Below are positions 7,454-15,886 of a stretch of 30,368 bases of DNA, piece by piece. How positions within the stretch are numbered: position 1 is the stretch's first letter; each line of letters starts with the position of its first letter. This DNA comes from a virus, in IMG/VR virus record IMGVR_UViG_3300042883_000326, positions 1-30,368 of that record. One strand, given 5' to 3'. The position numbers were made by a program, and so were the translations under genes. The notes under the pieces are model-generated. The model did no database searches. It had not been told where the DNA came from and was given only the letters and a program-made list of their open reading frames with translations.

Positions 7454-7966
7454 TTAATCTATTAATGCAGCAATAATTGAAGAAGTAACTTCAGGCGAAA
7501 GAGCTTTCTCTTGACCACTAAATGTTAATTCGTAACCTGAACGGTCACCAGTTGCAACACCAGAAGCAGCAGTTCCAGCAGTGATGTCTAAACCTCCCGC
7601 TTTACCTAGCATCCAATACTTACCGTTTTTATCTTCAGCAATAGCGATAAGGCTATTTTGTGCCAAAAGTAAAATCTCGTTACGTGTGTTAGCTTGCAAC
7701 TTGTTTAAAATTACGGTCAATTCTTGAGCGTAAAAGATTGTACCGTTTTGTACGGAAGCTGTAATCGTTTCTGTAAAAGAAGATGTTTCTTTTATCAAGT
7801 CGTATTTATAGAAGAATTTTCCAACCGCTAAAGTTATTGCAGTAACAACACCAGCTACTTCAGTTGTGGCAGTTACGTTTCCTTGCTCTATAAATAAAAC
7901 TGATTTTAAACCTCCGAGCGACGATTTACAATCGTAAATGTACCCTTGCGTTAATGCACATGACAT
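7454..7966 (-). CDS. Probable major tail (tube) protein
   Basis: A 170-residue protein just downstream of the major capsid gene and separated from it by a hairpin terminator. It begins MSCALTQGYIYDCKSSLGG and carries LIKETSSFTETITASVQNGT near the centre, a pattern I associate with an abundant conserved protein of Bacteroidota siphophages. Its beta-rich composition and lack of membrane segments fit a tube subunit. The tube assignment is inference from size, composition and position; a capsid-decoration role is the main alternative. Confidence 0.6.
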   Translation of the reverse strand: MSCALTQGYIYDCKSSLGGLKSVLFIEQGNVTATTEVAGVVTAITLAVGKFFYKYDLIKETSSFTETITASVQNGTIFYAQELTVILNKLQANTRNEILLLAQNSLIAIAEDKNGKYWMLGKAGGLDITAGTAASGVATGDRSGYELTFSGQEKALSPEVTSSIIAALID

Positions 7967-7979
7967 ATATTTGAGAATT

Positions 7980-8010
7980 AAAAAAGGGTAGGCAGTTTAT
8001 CCACCTACCC
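7980..8010 (-). terminator. Hairpin with T-tract after major capsid gene (partial terminator)
   Basis: On the minus strand GGGTAGG and CCTACCC (8010-8004 and 7992-7986) form a stem with an 11-nt loop, followed by TTTTTT. The next gene starts only 14 nt further on, with no room for a full promoter, so this probably lowers rather than ends transcription and sets a high capsid-to-downstream ratio. Confidence 0.8.
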
Positions 8011-8035
8011 TCTTTGGTTAAAAATTAATTATTAA

Positions 8036-8989
8036 TTAAGCAACGCCACCTTCTTGCCAGTAAACGATTTCAGTTGGGAAAGCATATTGAACTCCCATCT
8101 TAAATTCAGCAACGAAACGCATTTCGTCAGCTTCCTTCGCGTAGAACAATTCAAATCTTTCTTCTTCGTTTAACAAATCAACACCTAAATAAAGGTTTGA
8201 CATTCTAGTTGCGATAAGCTTGTCAGTTCCGTTCAAACCGTTTACAGCGATTAGCTTTACGCTAGTTCCCGGGATAACGATTTCGAAATCAACTGATTCA
8301 GCTGCGTAATGGAAAAGATTTGCAGCCTTCAATGCAACTGTGTACATTCTGAAAGCATCCATTCCCGCGAAGATAACAACGTCACCATTTGAAACGATGT
8401 CAGCAGGTATCAAAGTGTAAACTTCATCAACAGCAGCGATAATAGTGCTTGTAGTCAATGCAGCTACGTTACCAGGATTACCATCGATAACACCCGCAAC
8501 TGGCGCACCAGCAGGAGCTATGAGCTTCAAAAGACCATCAAATTTATTTAACTGTGCATTCAAAGACGTAGTATCACCTTGCCACAAACCAACTTCTAGA
8601 GCTTCACCAATTACAGCGATTTTCTTTGAAGTGTACTCATCAGCAAATGGCATGTAATCGTACATTGAACCAGCTCTCAAAGCCTTTTGTGTATACTTAG
8701 CCTCAAATGACTTAGGACAAATAGACTCATTTACTTTAATCTTACCTGGAGTTAATGCTCTTTGTGTGAAAGCAGTTGTGCCACTTGAGCTAAATCCACA
8801 AGTTCCACCTGCTTGGAATACAGCATCGGTTTCCATAAGGTTAATTTTTTCGGAGGACTTGATACCTACCTGCACGTTTCCAGCTGCTTCGATTAATTTA
8901 GCAGTCTTTGGCGCGAATACTAGAGATGTAGCAAGTTGCTGCTCGTTCTCTTTTACATAATTGGTTAAACCAGTTAAATCTAAAGCCAT
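8036..8989 (-). CDS. Major capsid protein, HK97-fold type
   Basis: A 317-residue protein of the length and composition of Bacteroidota phage capsid proteins. It starts MALDLTGLTNYVKENEQQLA, has a Gly/Thr-rich loop region, a long helix-like stretch (FADEYTSKKIAVIGEALEVG, likely spine helix) and a C-terminal beta region ending PTEIVYWQEGG. It should assemble the icosahedral shell together with the portal. Upstream lie a scaffold candidate and an XkdF-like protease, the usual head-gene order. A partial terminator follows it. I infer the fold from family likeness. Confidence 0.8.
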   Translation of the reverse strand: MALDLTGLTNYVKENEQQLATSLVFAPKTAKLIEAAGNVQVGIKSSEKINLMETDAVFQAGGTCGFSSSGTTAFTQRALTPGKIKVNESICPKSFEAKYTQKALRAGSMYDYMPFADEYTSKKIAVIGEALEVGLWQGDTTSLNAQLNKFDGLLKLIAPAGAPVAGVIDGNPGNVAALTTSTIIAAVDEVYTLIPADIVSNGDVVIFAGMDAFRMYTVALKAANLFHYAAESVDFEIVIPGTSVKLIAVNGLNGTDKLIATRMSNLYLGVDLLNEEERFELFYAKEADEMRFVAEFKMGVQYAFPTEIVYWQEGGVA

Positions 8990-8995
8990 GTTTTT

Positions 8996-9565
8996 TTAGT
9001 TTTTAATTGTTTGAAAAATGTTTTGTAATTTTTTAAAGCTATCCGATTTTACGTTTTTGCTTTGTGCAAGAAATGTATTTTTCGGTGCTTGTGTTTCTGG
9101 AGCGGATTCGATTGTTGCAAAAGCTTCCATGAATTCAATTAGCTTTTTAGTAACCTCATTCAATGAACTTACTTTAGTTTCAATCTCGGACATCTTAGAA
9201 TTAAAAGAATCGCTAATCTCAAGAAACTTCGCATCGTAATTAAATGCTTCCTCTTTTGATTGCTCAACCTCAACCTCAACAGATACCTCTTCCTCTTCTA
9301 CCATTTTAACCTCGGCAATTACGCCCGGCTCGGCTACGATTACTACCGTGCCATCTTCTAGTTCATGCTCGCCAACTGGTGCTGGAATTTCTCCTTCTTC
9401 TGTAACAACTGAAATTAAACCGCCAACTTCTAATTTGTCGAACTTAACGATTGTGCCATCGGCTAGAACGCCTTCAGCAAATTCAGTTACCACTTCTGGA
9501 GTATTCACAACCTCGTCGGAAAACAATAAGCTTTTGATTTGTTCTAATGCTTCCTTTGCTTTCAT
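8996..9565 (-). CDS. Candidate capsid scaffolding protein
   Basis: A 189-residue, very acidic protein (Glu/Val-rich stretch around residues 85-105) followed by a predicted coiled coil (ISDSFNSKMSEIETKVSSLNEV) and a basic C-terminus (KNVKSDSFKKLQNIFQTIKN). That shape, with an acidic/helical body and a basic tail that could touch the capsid, matches scaffolding proteins. It sits exactly between protease and major capsid genes, six bases upstream of the latter. A repeated G-x-L-x-DGT-x-V motif (GVLADGTIVKF; HELEDGTVVIV) recurs twice and is unexplained. Function inferred from shape and context. Confidence 0.65.
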   Translation of the reverse strand: MKAKEALEQIKSLLFSDEVVNTPEVVTEFAEGVLADGTIVKFDKLEVGGLISVVTEEGEIPAPVGEHELEDGTVVIVAEPGVIAEVKMVEEEEVSVEVEVEQSKEEAFNYDAKFLEISDSFNSKMSEIETKVSSLNEVTKKLIEFMEAFATIESAPETQAPKNTFLAQSKNVKSDSFKKLQNIFQTIKN

Positions 9566-9614
9566 ACTTTTTGATTAATAATAATTATATATAATTGGAT
9601 TGATTTTATGCAAC

Positions 9615-10202
9615 TTAAATTTCAGCGATTCGCAATATCTCTTTTATCTTTTCAAGCATTATATCTTCTTTTTTTACGATGTCTGAATATCCAAAAATAC
9701 CTTCTACGCTAAAGCCTTGAAATTCGCCTGACTTTACCTTTGCCCAAATGTCCGCGTTATCTACTTTATAGCTTCCGAACCAAGACCCGTCTTTTGCATC
9801 TTCAAAACCTTTGATAGGCATTTTACCCATCTCTTTATTTACTAGCCATGATTCAAACATCGTCACGCCTTGCACCGCCTTATCTGGATTGTGCATCTCG
9901 TTTACATTTGATTGATAGCCACGCTTAAAAAACTTTTCTGCTATTTGCTGAATAGTTCCTGAATCGAAAACTACATAGTGTTCGCCAAATTCTTCATTAT
10001 TACGATAAATTGGAACGTCTGCTAACATCAATGCACCTGATAAAATTTGTTTATCTTCGCTAATAACCTCAAACTTTAAACGCTCGTTAAAAGCTAAGAA
10101 GTTTTTCTGAATAGCGGGTCTATCTACTAGAGCAATATAATCAACTTCGCTATCGTCGGACATATCCGAATTGATAATTAATTTGTAAATTGGTAAGTCC
10201 AT
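9615..10202 (-). CDS. XkdF-like prohead protease (peptidase S78_2 type)
   Basis: A 195-residue protein starting MDLPIYKLIINSDMSDDSEV. The segment VDYIALVDRPAIQKNFLAF is the usual opening of XkdF-type proteins. The likely catalytic region contains NEMHNPDKAVQGVTMFESWLV, with a His in MHN and a Ser in ESW; GEFQGFSVEGIF follows. Such proteases cut scaffold and capsid proteins after prohead assembly. Placement directly ahead of scaffold and capsid genes supports this. The catalytic residues are suggested by family likeness, not proven. The C-terminal helix (EDIMLEKIKEILRIAEI) may be an assembly tail removed by self-cleavage. Confidence 0.75.
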   Translation of the reverse strand: MDLPIYKLIINSDMSDDSEVDYIALVDRPAIQKNFLAFNERLKFEVISEDKQILSGALMLADVPIYRNNEEFGEHYVVFDSGTIQQIAEKFFKRGYQSNVNEMHNPDKAVQGVTMFESWLVNKEMGKMPIKGFEDAKDGSWFGSYKVDNADIWAKVKSGEFQGFSVEGIFGYSDIVKKEDIMLEKIKEILRIAEI

Positions 10203-10215
10203 ATCTTTAAATATA

Positions 10216-11931
10216 TTAAATTGTTGCAGCTGCCTTTATTTTGTTAATTCTATCTTGTGAATCTGTGATGTCTGTTTCTACGACGAAAGCTTTTATCGCT
10301 TGTTGGTTTTGTACGTTCACGTTTGCAGTTCCTAATGATTGAGTTTGTGTCACGTTAATACCTGATTGAATAGGTGCTTGAGCTGAAGCAGTGCTAAAGC
10401 TTTGTGGACTTCCACCACCCGGAATAGAACCACCACCCCCACCGCCCGGCACTTTCACAGACATAATACTTTTGACCGCCTTGAATCCTGTAACGGAAGC
10501 AGCTAAGACCGCTGGAATAGCAGCAGGGAATCCTAATTTAACACCCGCAGAAATACCTAAGTACGTATTAATCAAAGCTTGTGCAACTGCTAAAGCCTTA
10601 CCAGCTGCCGTTTCCTTACCAGCTAAGTCCGCTAATTGTCCAGCCGTACTTGACACCGCTGTTAAAAGTTCAATCTCAGCTTGTGAAGCTCTAGTTTTTA
10701 TTTCTAAATCTGTTTTTGCATTTTCTTGAAACTTAGCATAGGTTTGTGCGTTAATAGATACCGCCTTTGCTTGTGTTGATAAATCAAGTCCTATTTTCTT
10801 TTCAGATGAAGCCTTTAAAAAAGCATCGTTTTCATTATCTAATTCTTTAATTAATCCTAAACGCTTTGCTTCTTTGTCTTTTATTTCTTGTTGTTCTTTC
10901 TCATAAGCAGCGACCCTAAGACCACCAATTCTAAGAAGCTCGGCTTCGTCTTTTGCTTTCTTATCCGCAATTTCCTTTTCTCTAATTGCTTTTCTATCAG
11001 CGACCCTTTTTTCCTCTTCAGTTTTTAGCCTTGCGGTTTCTTCTGCATCAATTACTTTCTTTTGATTTTTTAAATCTTCAAAGTTTTTTAAATCTTCGCC
11101 ACGCAATCCCTTTTCTGATTTGTACTTTGCTCTTAATACGTTTAAATCATTATCTGCTAATTGTTTAGATAGATTTGCGATTTCAGATTCTTTGCCACCT
11201 TGAGCTTTTAATAAATCAATACGCCTTTTAATTGCTTCGTTAGCTGTTTTATTACTCCCTGCTAATTTATCATAAGCACGTGACGCTTCACTTGTAGCAC
11301 CTACAAAATCGGTTACTTGCTCAACTAGTTTACCGATAAATTCACCAACTTTTGCAAGTCCTGGAATTAAATTTAATACTACTTTTTTAACGGTATCAAA
11401 ATTAGCTATCAATAAACCAATAGCCACAACGGCAGCACCTATTCCAGTGGCTATAATTGCACCCTTTAAGGTGGTGAACGCAGTGATTACATTCTTTTTA
11501 ATTACAACCGCTAAGTTAGTGAAGGCGTCTTTTGATTCTAAAACACTATTTAAGCCTTCAGATAATGCCAAAGCACTTTGCACCTTTAGTAATTGCTTTT
11601 CAAGCTCAGCGCTTTCAGTACCGAATAAACCTATTGCACCCTGAACACCTGCAAAACCACCCGCAACGCCTTGCAAAGTTTGCGAAAACGCTTTAAATTT
11701 AGCATCTGGATTTAAGGCATCGACTCTATCTTTGAAATCCCCGACTTCATCCCTTAGATTTGCAACCTTTTGCTGTGCTTCGATTGCTTCTTTCGAGGTA
11801 TCGCCAAACTTTCTAGATAGATTTAAAGCTTCCTGTGTGGCTTCCCTTAATTCGGTTTTTATAGACTTAACAGCCTTTTCGGTTTGGCTTGTGTCGGTTG
11901 TTATCTTAAACGCTACTGGTTCTATTGCCAT
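10216..11931 (-). CDS. Tail tape measure protein
   Basis: A 571-residue protein with the classic layout. It has an N-terminal coiled coil (TEKAVKSIKTELREATQEAL onward), a hydrophobic segment near residues 145-190 (ITAFTTLKGAIIATGIGAAV, GLLIANF), a long Lys/Glu/Ala-rich helical middle, a second hydrophobic Ala/Gly-rich region (AVAQALINTYLGISAGVKLG) and a Gly/Ser/Gln-rich C-terminus. Tape measures set tail length and are ejected to help DNA cross the envelope. At this length the tail would be fairly short, roughly 85 nm if 0.15 nm per residue applies. It is unusual that this gene follows the two large tail-tip proteins and precedes the head genes. Confidence 0.85.
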   Translation of the reverse strand: MAIEPVAFKITTDTSQTEKAVKSIKTELREATQEALNLSRKFGDTSKEAIEAQQKVANLRDEVGDFKDRVDALNPDAKFKAFSQTLQGVAGGFAGVQGAIGLFGTESAELEKQLLKVQSALALSEGLNSVLESKDAFTNLAVVIKKNVITAFTTLKGAIIATGIGAAVVAIGLLIANFDTVKKVVLNLIPGLAKVGEFIGKLVEQVTDFVGATSEASRAYDKLAGSNKTANEAIKRRIDLLKAQGGKESEIANLSKQLADNDLNVLRAKYKSEKGLRGEDLKNFEDLKNQKKVIDAEETARLKTEEEKRVADRKAIREKEIADKKAKDEAELLRIGGLRVAAYEKEQQEIKDKEAKRLGLIKELDNENDAFLKASSEKKIGLDLSTQAKAVSINAQTYAKFQENAKTDLEIKTRASQAEIELLTAVSSTAGQLADLAGKETAAGKALAVAQALINTYLGISAGVKLGFPAAIPAVLAASVTGFKAVKSIMSVKVPGGGGGGSIPGGGSPQSFSTASAQAPIQSGINVTQTQSLGTANVNVQNQQAIKAFVVETDITDSQDRINKIKAAATI

Positions 11932-13983
11932 CTATATCTTTTTTAATAATTCCACTTTTGTTAAACTATCCCCTAAAGGATTATACCCATCTATTTTATT
12001 TAGGTAATATAAACCGTTTTGCACTTTGATAGGTTTCTTAAAATCTAAGTCCATAATGTCAATCGTGTTCAATAAGAAATATAAAGTAATTAGTTTAGCG
12101 TCTTTATTATCTTGTGACTCTATAAATTCCTGATAATATTTAACAAATAAGTTATACGCGGGATAAAAAGATGTTTGAAAATATATCTCTTTAGGTGCTT
12201 CAAATGTCAAGTCGTATAATTCGCTTGTCGTGCTATCAATTAAATAATTATATATATGCCCAAAGTAGGGATATTGTACATTTGTCCCATCAAGCAAAGT
12301 ATCACCATTGTAAATCTCAAAGTTAGTGCAATCTTGTAAACCCCCATAAAATACTAGCTTTGGGTTTGTCTTTACTTTCTTGTAAGTTCCATCTGTGTTA
12401 ATATCAAACATTGCTGGAAGTGCCATATCGGTATTGATAAACACGTTAGGCACTAAAGAGAATATCAATTCAAATGCTTTGTCATCTTTGCTAAATTCGT
12501 TTTGTGTCGTATAGGTTTTATTACCATACGCGCTATTATATTTATTGAAATACAACTTTGAATAATAGTCGTTATCATTCTTGTATTTAAAGCTCAAGGT
12601 CTTAGGTAGAAAATCATTTGAAGATTTAATTGTAAAACCTTTAGATAAATCCTTCTTATTATCCCAATCGATTACATTGTCATTGTAGAAATCTGGATAA
12701 GGTATGAAAGTGAGTTTAAATTCATTGTCTTTATCTTGAATTACATATAAGTTTAAAAGGTTAATTATTGACTTTAAGAAATCAGCTTGTTTAATCGCTG
12801 TCGGCACAAATGATTTGCCTTCAAATTGCTTACCATAAATTGCGGGTACTTTTGCCGAATTATCAAAGTTGGTAATTACTAAATTAGAACTTAATTGAAT
12901 GTTTAAAATTGTTGTGCTTAATGCGTCACCTATCTTTGCCCTAAATTCATTCGCTGCACCGGGTCGTAATACAAAACTAAATTCATAATTAAAAGAACCT
13001 ATACCACCAGAGATAGGATATTCCGAATAACTCTCTACGCCTGTGAATAAGTCAATCATACCAATAGACATATTTTCATTTGCGAAAGTGTCACGTTCCC
13101 AAACAATCATACCTTTAAAAGTAGCTTTTATTTCAGCATTAGAATTGTTTACAATGTAGTAATTGCCTAAGCCATCGTCTGCAAAATTAAAATAACTAGG
13201 TACTAAACTTCCCAAGTCTAATTGTAAAGACCGATATAAATTATTAACTTCCTGAGCTTCTAAATCCGCGCTACCTAGAGCCGAAATGTATACCGTGAAA
13301 TCTTCCTCATTGTTTAAAAGTGTAACCTTATCTAGGTTATTAGTATCCCATAACGTAGTATTATAAGTATATCCCGCTTCGCTCATTATCTTATCGAATA
13401 TTTCACGACAAAATAAGGTTGGTCTAAAATTCATGACATCTAATTTGCTCGGTGTCGCATCTTTAAATTTACCGTAATTCGCTAAAGCATAAATATAATC
13501 GTCACGCGACCAACTCGCTTGTATATTTGTTAAGTTGTACGTTTGATTATATTCTACGAGGTTTAAGTCAGTCAATAGTTTGTCACCTACTGCACTAAAA
13601 AGGTTGTTTAACGAACCGAATAAGGCGCACTCGTATATTAGCTCACCGTTCAAATACTTTATCTCTAAGAGCCTTAAAACGCCTACAAATATTTCAATGT
13701 TATCAAGCGTTACTTTTGTAAAAGCTTTCTTTAAAGGATTGAAATTTACCCCGATATTAGTTTCTAAGCTCGAATAAGGATTCTCGATATTGAAATCAAA
13801 GTAACTACCGAATAAAAAGTTATTGTGAGCAGTGCCCGGAATGTAAATAGTCTTTGAATATGTCGTGGTGCGTTTCTCAAAATCTTCAATATCGACAATC
13901 GAATAAGTGAAATCTATATCTACGTTCTTATCCAAGTCTAATGCAACGCCCTCCAAATATATCTGTGTCCTTTGCGTAGCCAT
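11932..13983 (-). CDS. Large tail protein, probable baseplate/tail-tip component
   Basis: A 683-residue protein beginning MATQRTQIYLEGVALDLDKN. The segment DIEDFEKRTTTYSKTIYIPGT is typical of a tail protein widely found in Bacteroidota siphophages. It is beta-rich, aromatic (many Tyr, Phe, Asn) and has no membrane segment or visible lytic motif. It shares one base with the upstream tail gene stop (TAATG) and lies directly before the tape measure. A hub or tail-associated role is inferred from size and neighbours; no catalytic site is recognised. Confidence 0.65.
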   Translation of the reverse strand: MATQRTQIYLEGVALDLDKNVDIDFTYSIVDIEDFEKRTTTYSKTIYIPGTAHNNFLFGSYFDFNIENPYSSLETNIGVNFNPLKKAFTKVTLDNIEIFVGVLRLLEIKYLNGELIYECALFGSLNNLFSAVGDKLLTDLNLVEYNQTYNLTNIQASWSRDDYIYALANYGKFKDATPSKLDVMNFRPTLFCREIFDKIMSEAGYTYNTTLWDTNNLDKVTLLNNEEDFTVYISALGSADLEAQEVNNLYRSLQLDLGSLVPSYFNFADDGLGNYYIVNNSNAEIKATFKGMIVWERDTFANENMSIGMIDLFTGVESYSEYPISGGIGSFNYEFSFVLRPGAANEFRAKIGDALSTTILNIQLSSNLVITNFDNSAKVPAIYGKQFEGKSFVPTAIKQADFLKSIINLLNLYVIQDKDNEFKLTFIPYPDFYNDNVIDWDNKKDLSKGFTIKSSNDFLPKTLSFKYKNDNDYYSKLYFNKYNSAYGNKTYTTQNEFSKDDKAFELIFSLVPNVFINTDMALPAMFDINTDGTYKKVKTNPKLVFYGGLQDCTNFEIYNGDTLLDGTNVQYPYFGHIYNYLIDSTTSELYDLTFEAPKEIYFQTSFYPAYNLFVKYYQEFIESQDNKDAKLITLYFLLNTIDIMDLDFKKPIKVQNGLYYLNKIDGYNPLGDSLTKVELLKKI

Positions 13984-15224
13984 TATTTTGTAAGTTTAAT
14001 ATTATCGTAAGAATATTGAAGCTCTATTTGCACGTTTTGCAATCCATCTACTCGTTGTATTTTAGGCTCGTAGGTAGTCGATTTAATTGTCGCTGGTATA
14101 TAATAGGTAACTCCGTTTATCTTTTCTTCTACGTAAAGAGAATGCGCCTTGATAAGTTCCCAAAACCATTCATGTTCAGCATCGTTTAACAAATCTGAAT
14201 TTAAGACTACGCCCTCTGTGTAATTAGTGAAATAGTTTTGATTCGAAAGATTAAACATATTGTTTACATGCTGACTATAACCAGTCGGTGTAAAGTTATA
14301 AGGGTAGTTTTGAATACTCTTTCTTTCAATGTCGTATCGTTTACGCTTCACCATGTTAAACGTGTAACTATCAAACCCTCCTAAACTGTTCTGCCAATAC
14401 ACGTTTGTTTTTGCGTATTTAGAACAATAGTCATCAAATGTGAATTTAAATGTTTCACTCACAGCGATATCGTCTACATCTAACAAAGTAACTTCACAAG
14501 CTGTGACAAAAGGATTAATCAAATAACCTCCGACCGTTTCCCAAGTCGAAGCTACCGTTTCCCAAGCTTCTGATACATCTTCCCAATAAACGAAATCCGC
14601 TCCGAATGATTCTCTACTAATCGCAATAATACCCGCTAAAGCTGAAAGGTCGGGAATATCAAACTCATAAACACCTGTCGGGATTAAAGCGTTACTTTCA
14701 TATAGCTTTAAAAGTATCTTTGTAGCTGGTGAATCTCCATCAATATAACTCAAAAAGTTTGTACGCTCAAAGTCTGTGCTTAAAACACGTGGTGAACTTG
14801 TTAAAAACTTTGTACTTGTGTCGGTCGTTGTAAATTGTGTTTGATTAAATTGCACAAAATCAGTGAAAGAAACTTGACCGTTAAAGGCATAGCGCACAGT
14901 ATCATTATAAGACGTTCCACCGATAGATTCCACGCACTTAATCTGATAGTTCACGTAATAGCTTAAATCGTTTAGAGGCTTCCAGAATACGTCAAACTCA
15001 AAAAACATTTGGTCGTTTTTTATAAATGATAGTAAGAATTGTTTAACATCACAATAAGCAAAGTTACCATCATTAACAACTAACTTGACGCGCCCGACTA
15101 TTGTGGATTGCACCCATATCTCAAGGAATAAAAAATCTATGTCGCTATTCGTTTGCACGTAATAAATCATATCATTATTTATCGGTGTCCAAAGCTGTGG
15201 TGTTTGTATGTAGGTTATTGCCAT
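13983..15224 (-). CDS. Tail protein, probable distal-tail component
   Basis: A 413-residue protein starting MAITYIQTPQLWTPINNDM. It is beta-rich, with a central stretch of three heptads of form W-E-x-V-x-x-x (about residues 211-231). The region CEVTLLDVDDIAVSETFKF and YCSKYAKTNVYWQNSLGGFD is a pattern I associate with tail proteins of Bacteroidota phages. Coupled to the next gene by TAATG. Its place before a large hub candidate and the tape measure suggests a distal-tail or baseplate part; the exact role is not shown by the sequence. Confidence 0.6.
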   Translation of the reverse strand: MAITYIQTPQLWTPINNDMIYYVQTNSDIDFLFLEIWVQSTIVGRVKLVVNDGNFAYCDVKQFLLSFIKNDQMFFEFDVFWKPLNDLSYYVNYQIKCVESIGGTSYNDTVRYAFNGQVSFTDFVQFNQTQFTTTDTSTKFLTSSPRVLSTDFERTNFLSYIDGDSPATKILLKLYESNALIPTGVYEFDIPDLSALAGIIAISRESFGADFVYWEDVSEAWETVASTWETVGGYLINPFVTACEVTLLDVDDIAVSETFKFTFDDYCSKYAKTNVYWQNSLGGFDSYTFNMVKRKRYDIERKSIQNYPYNFTPTGYSQHVNNMFNLSNQNYFTNYTEGVVLNSDLLNDAEHEWFWELIKAHSLYVEEKINGVTYYIPATIKSTTYEPKIQRVDGLQNVQIELQYSYDNIKLTK

Positions 15225-15225
15225 G

Positions 15226-15885
15226 TTATTTATTTTTATACTTTTCTGCTAATGGATTAAACACCATTATATTATTTCTTATATCTCTTTTTAATGCACC
15301 TGATAATTCTTTGTAAAAGTTCTTTTCAACTGACTTAATAGCATTCGTTAAAAAATAAGTCGGTGGCGTTCCTTTTTTCCCTATGCTTGAAGCTATCTTG
15401 TAAGCTGTCATATCTAAAATTGAAACTTTCTTTTTACCTGAAAGTACTTTCTTTTTTGATTTGCTAATTAAAGTACCTTCACGCTTATAACCATTTTTAG
15501 TAGTGCCACCATCGTCAAGCCTTAATTGCTTATCTCTTATCCATTTTTTAATATTCTCAATCGGTGGGCGCTTACTATTAGGTCTACGCCCTTGGTCTAC
15601 TATCTCAAAGTAATCAAGCATAGTAACCTCGATTGAATAAACACCGCCCATGAATTTAACAGGTGAAATCTTGATACTTTCTTCTAAGTCACCAGAAGCA
15701 TTCGAACCGCTAGGACTATTTTTTTTAGGTTTGTTTAAATTCTTTGCAGCACGTGACGCAATTAAACCAGCATATTTAAAAAGGATAAGCTCAAGTTCAG
15801 GAAGTGCCACCTCATTTTTACCCAATATCTTGAAGTCACCTTTGCCACCCCCTAAATTTGCATAAAAACTTTCGTCATCTACCAT
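15226..15885 (-). CDS. HK97 gp10-like tail completion / minor structural protein
   Basis: A 219-residue basic protein. The central segment YFEIVDQGRRPNSKRPPIEN followed by IKKWIRDKQLRL is the hallmark of gp10-like proteins, which sit at the head-tail joint. N-terminal helix (LELILFKYAGLIASRAAKNL) and C-terminal helix (FLTNAIKSVEKNFYKELSGA) frame it, again as in the family. It comes right after the tail chaperone pair and two bases before the next tail gene. Longer than the usual 120-150 residues because of a Lys/Ser-rich insertion (residues about 135-160). Confidence 0.7.
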   Translation of the reverse strand: MVDDESFYANLGGGKGDFKILGKNEVALPELELILFKYAGLIASRAAKNLNKPKKNSPSGSNASGDLEESIKISPVKFMGGVYSIEVTMLDYFEIVDQGRRPNSKRPPIENIKKWIRDKQLRLDDGGTTKNGYKREGTLISKSKKKVLSGKKKVSILDMTAYKIASSIGKKGTPPTYFLTNAIKSVEKNFYKELSGALKRDIRNNIMVFNPLAEKYKNK

Positions 15886-15886
15886 C

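Noticed and set aside
8445-15865. Plus-strand ORFs opposite capsid, scaffold, tape-measure and tail genes
   Set aside because: All lie within recognised minus-strand genes and show no motifs; they are shadows of the AT-rich code.
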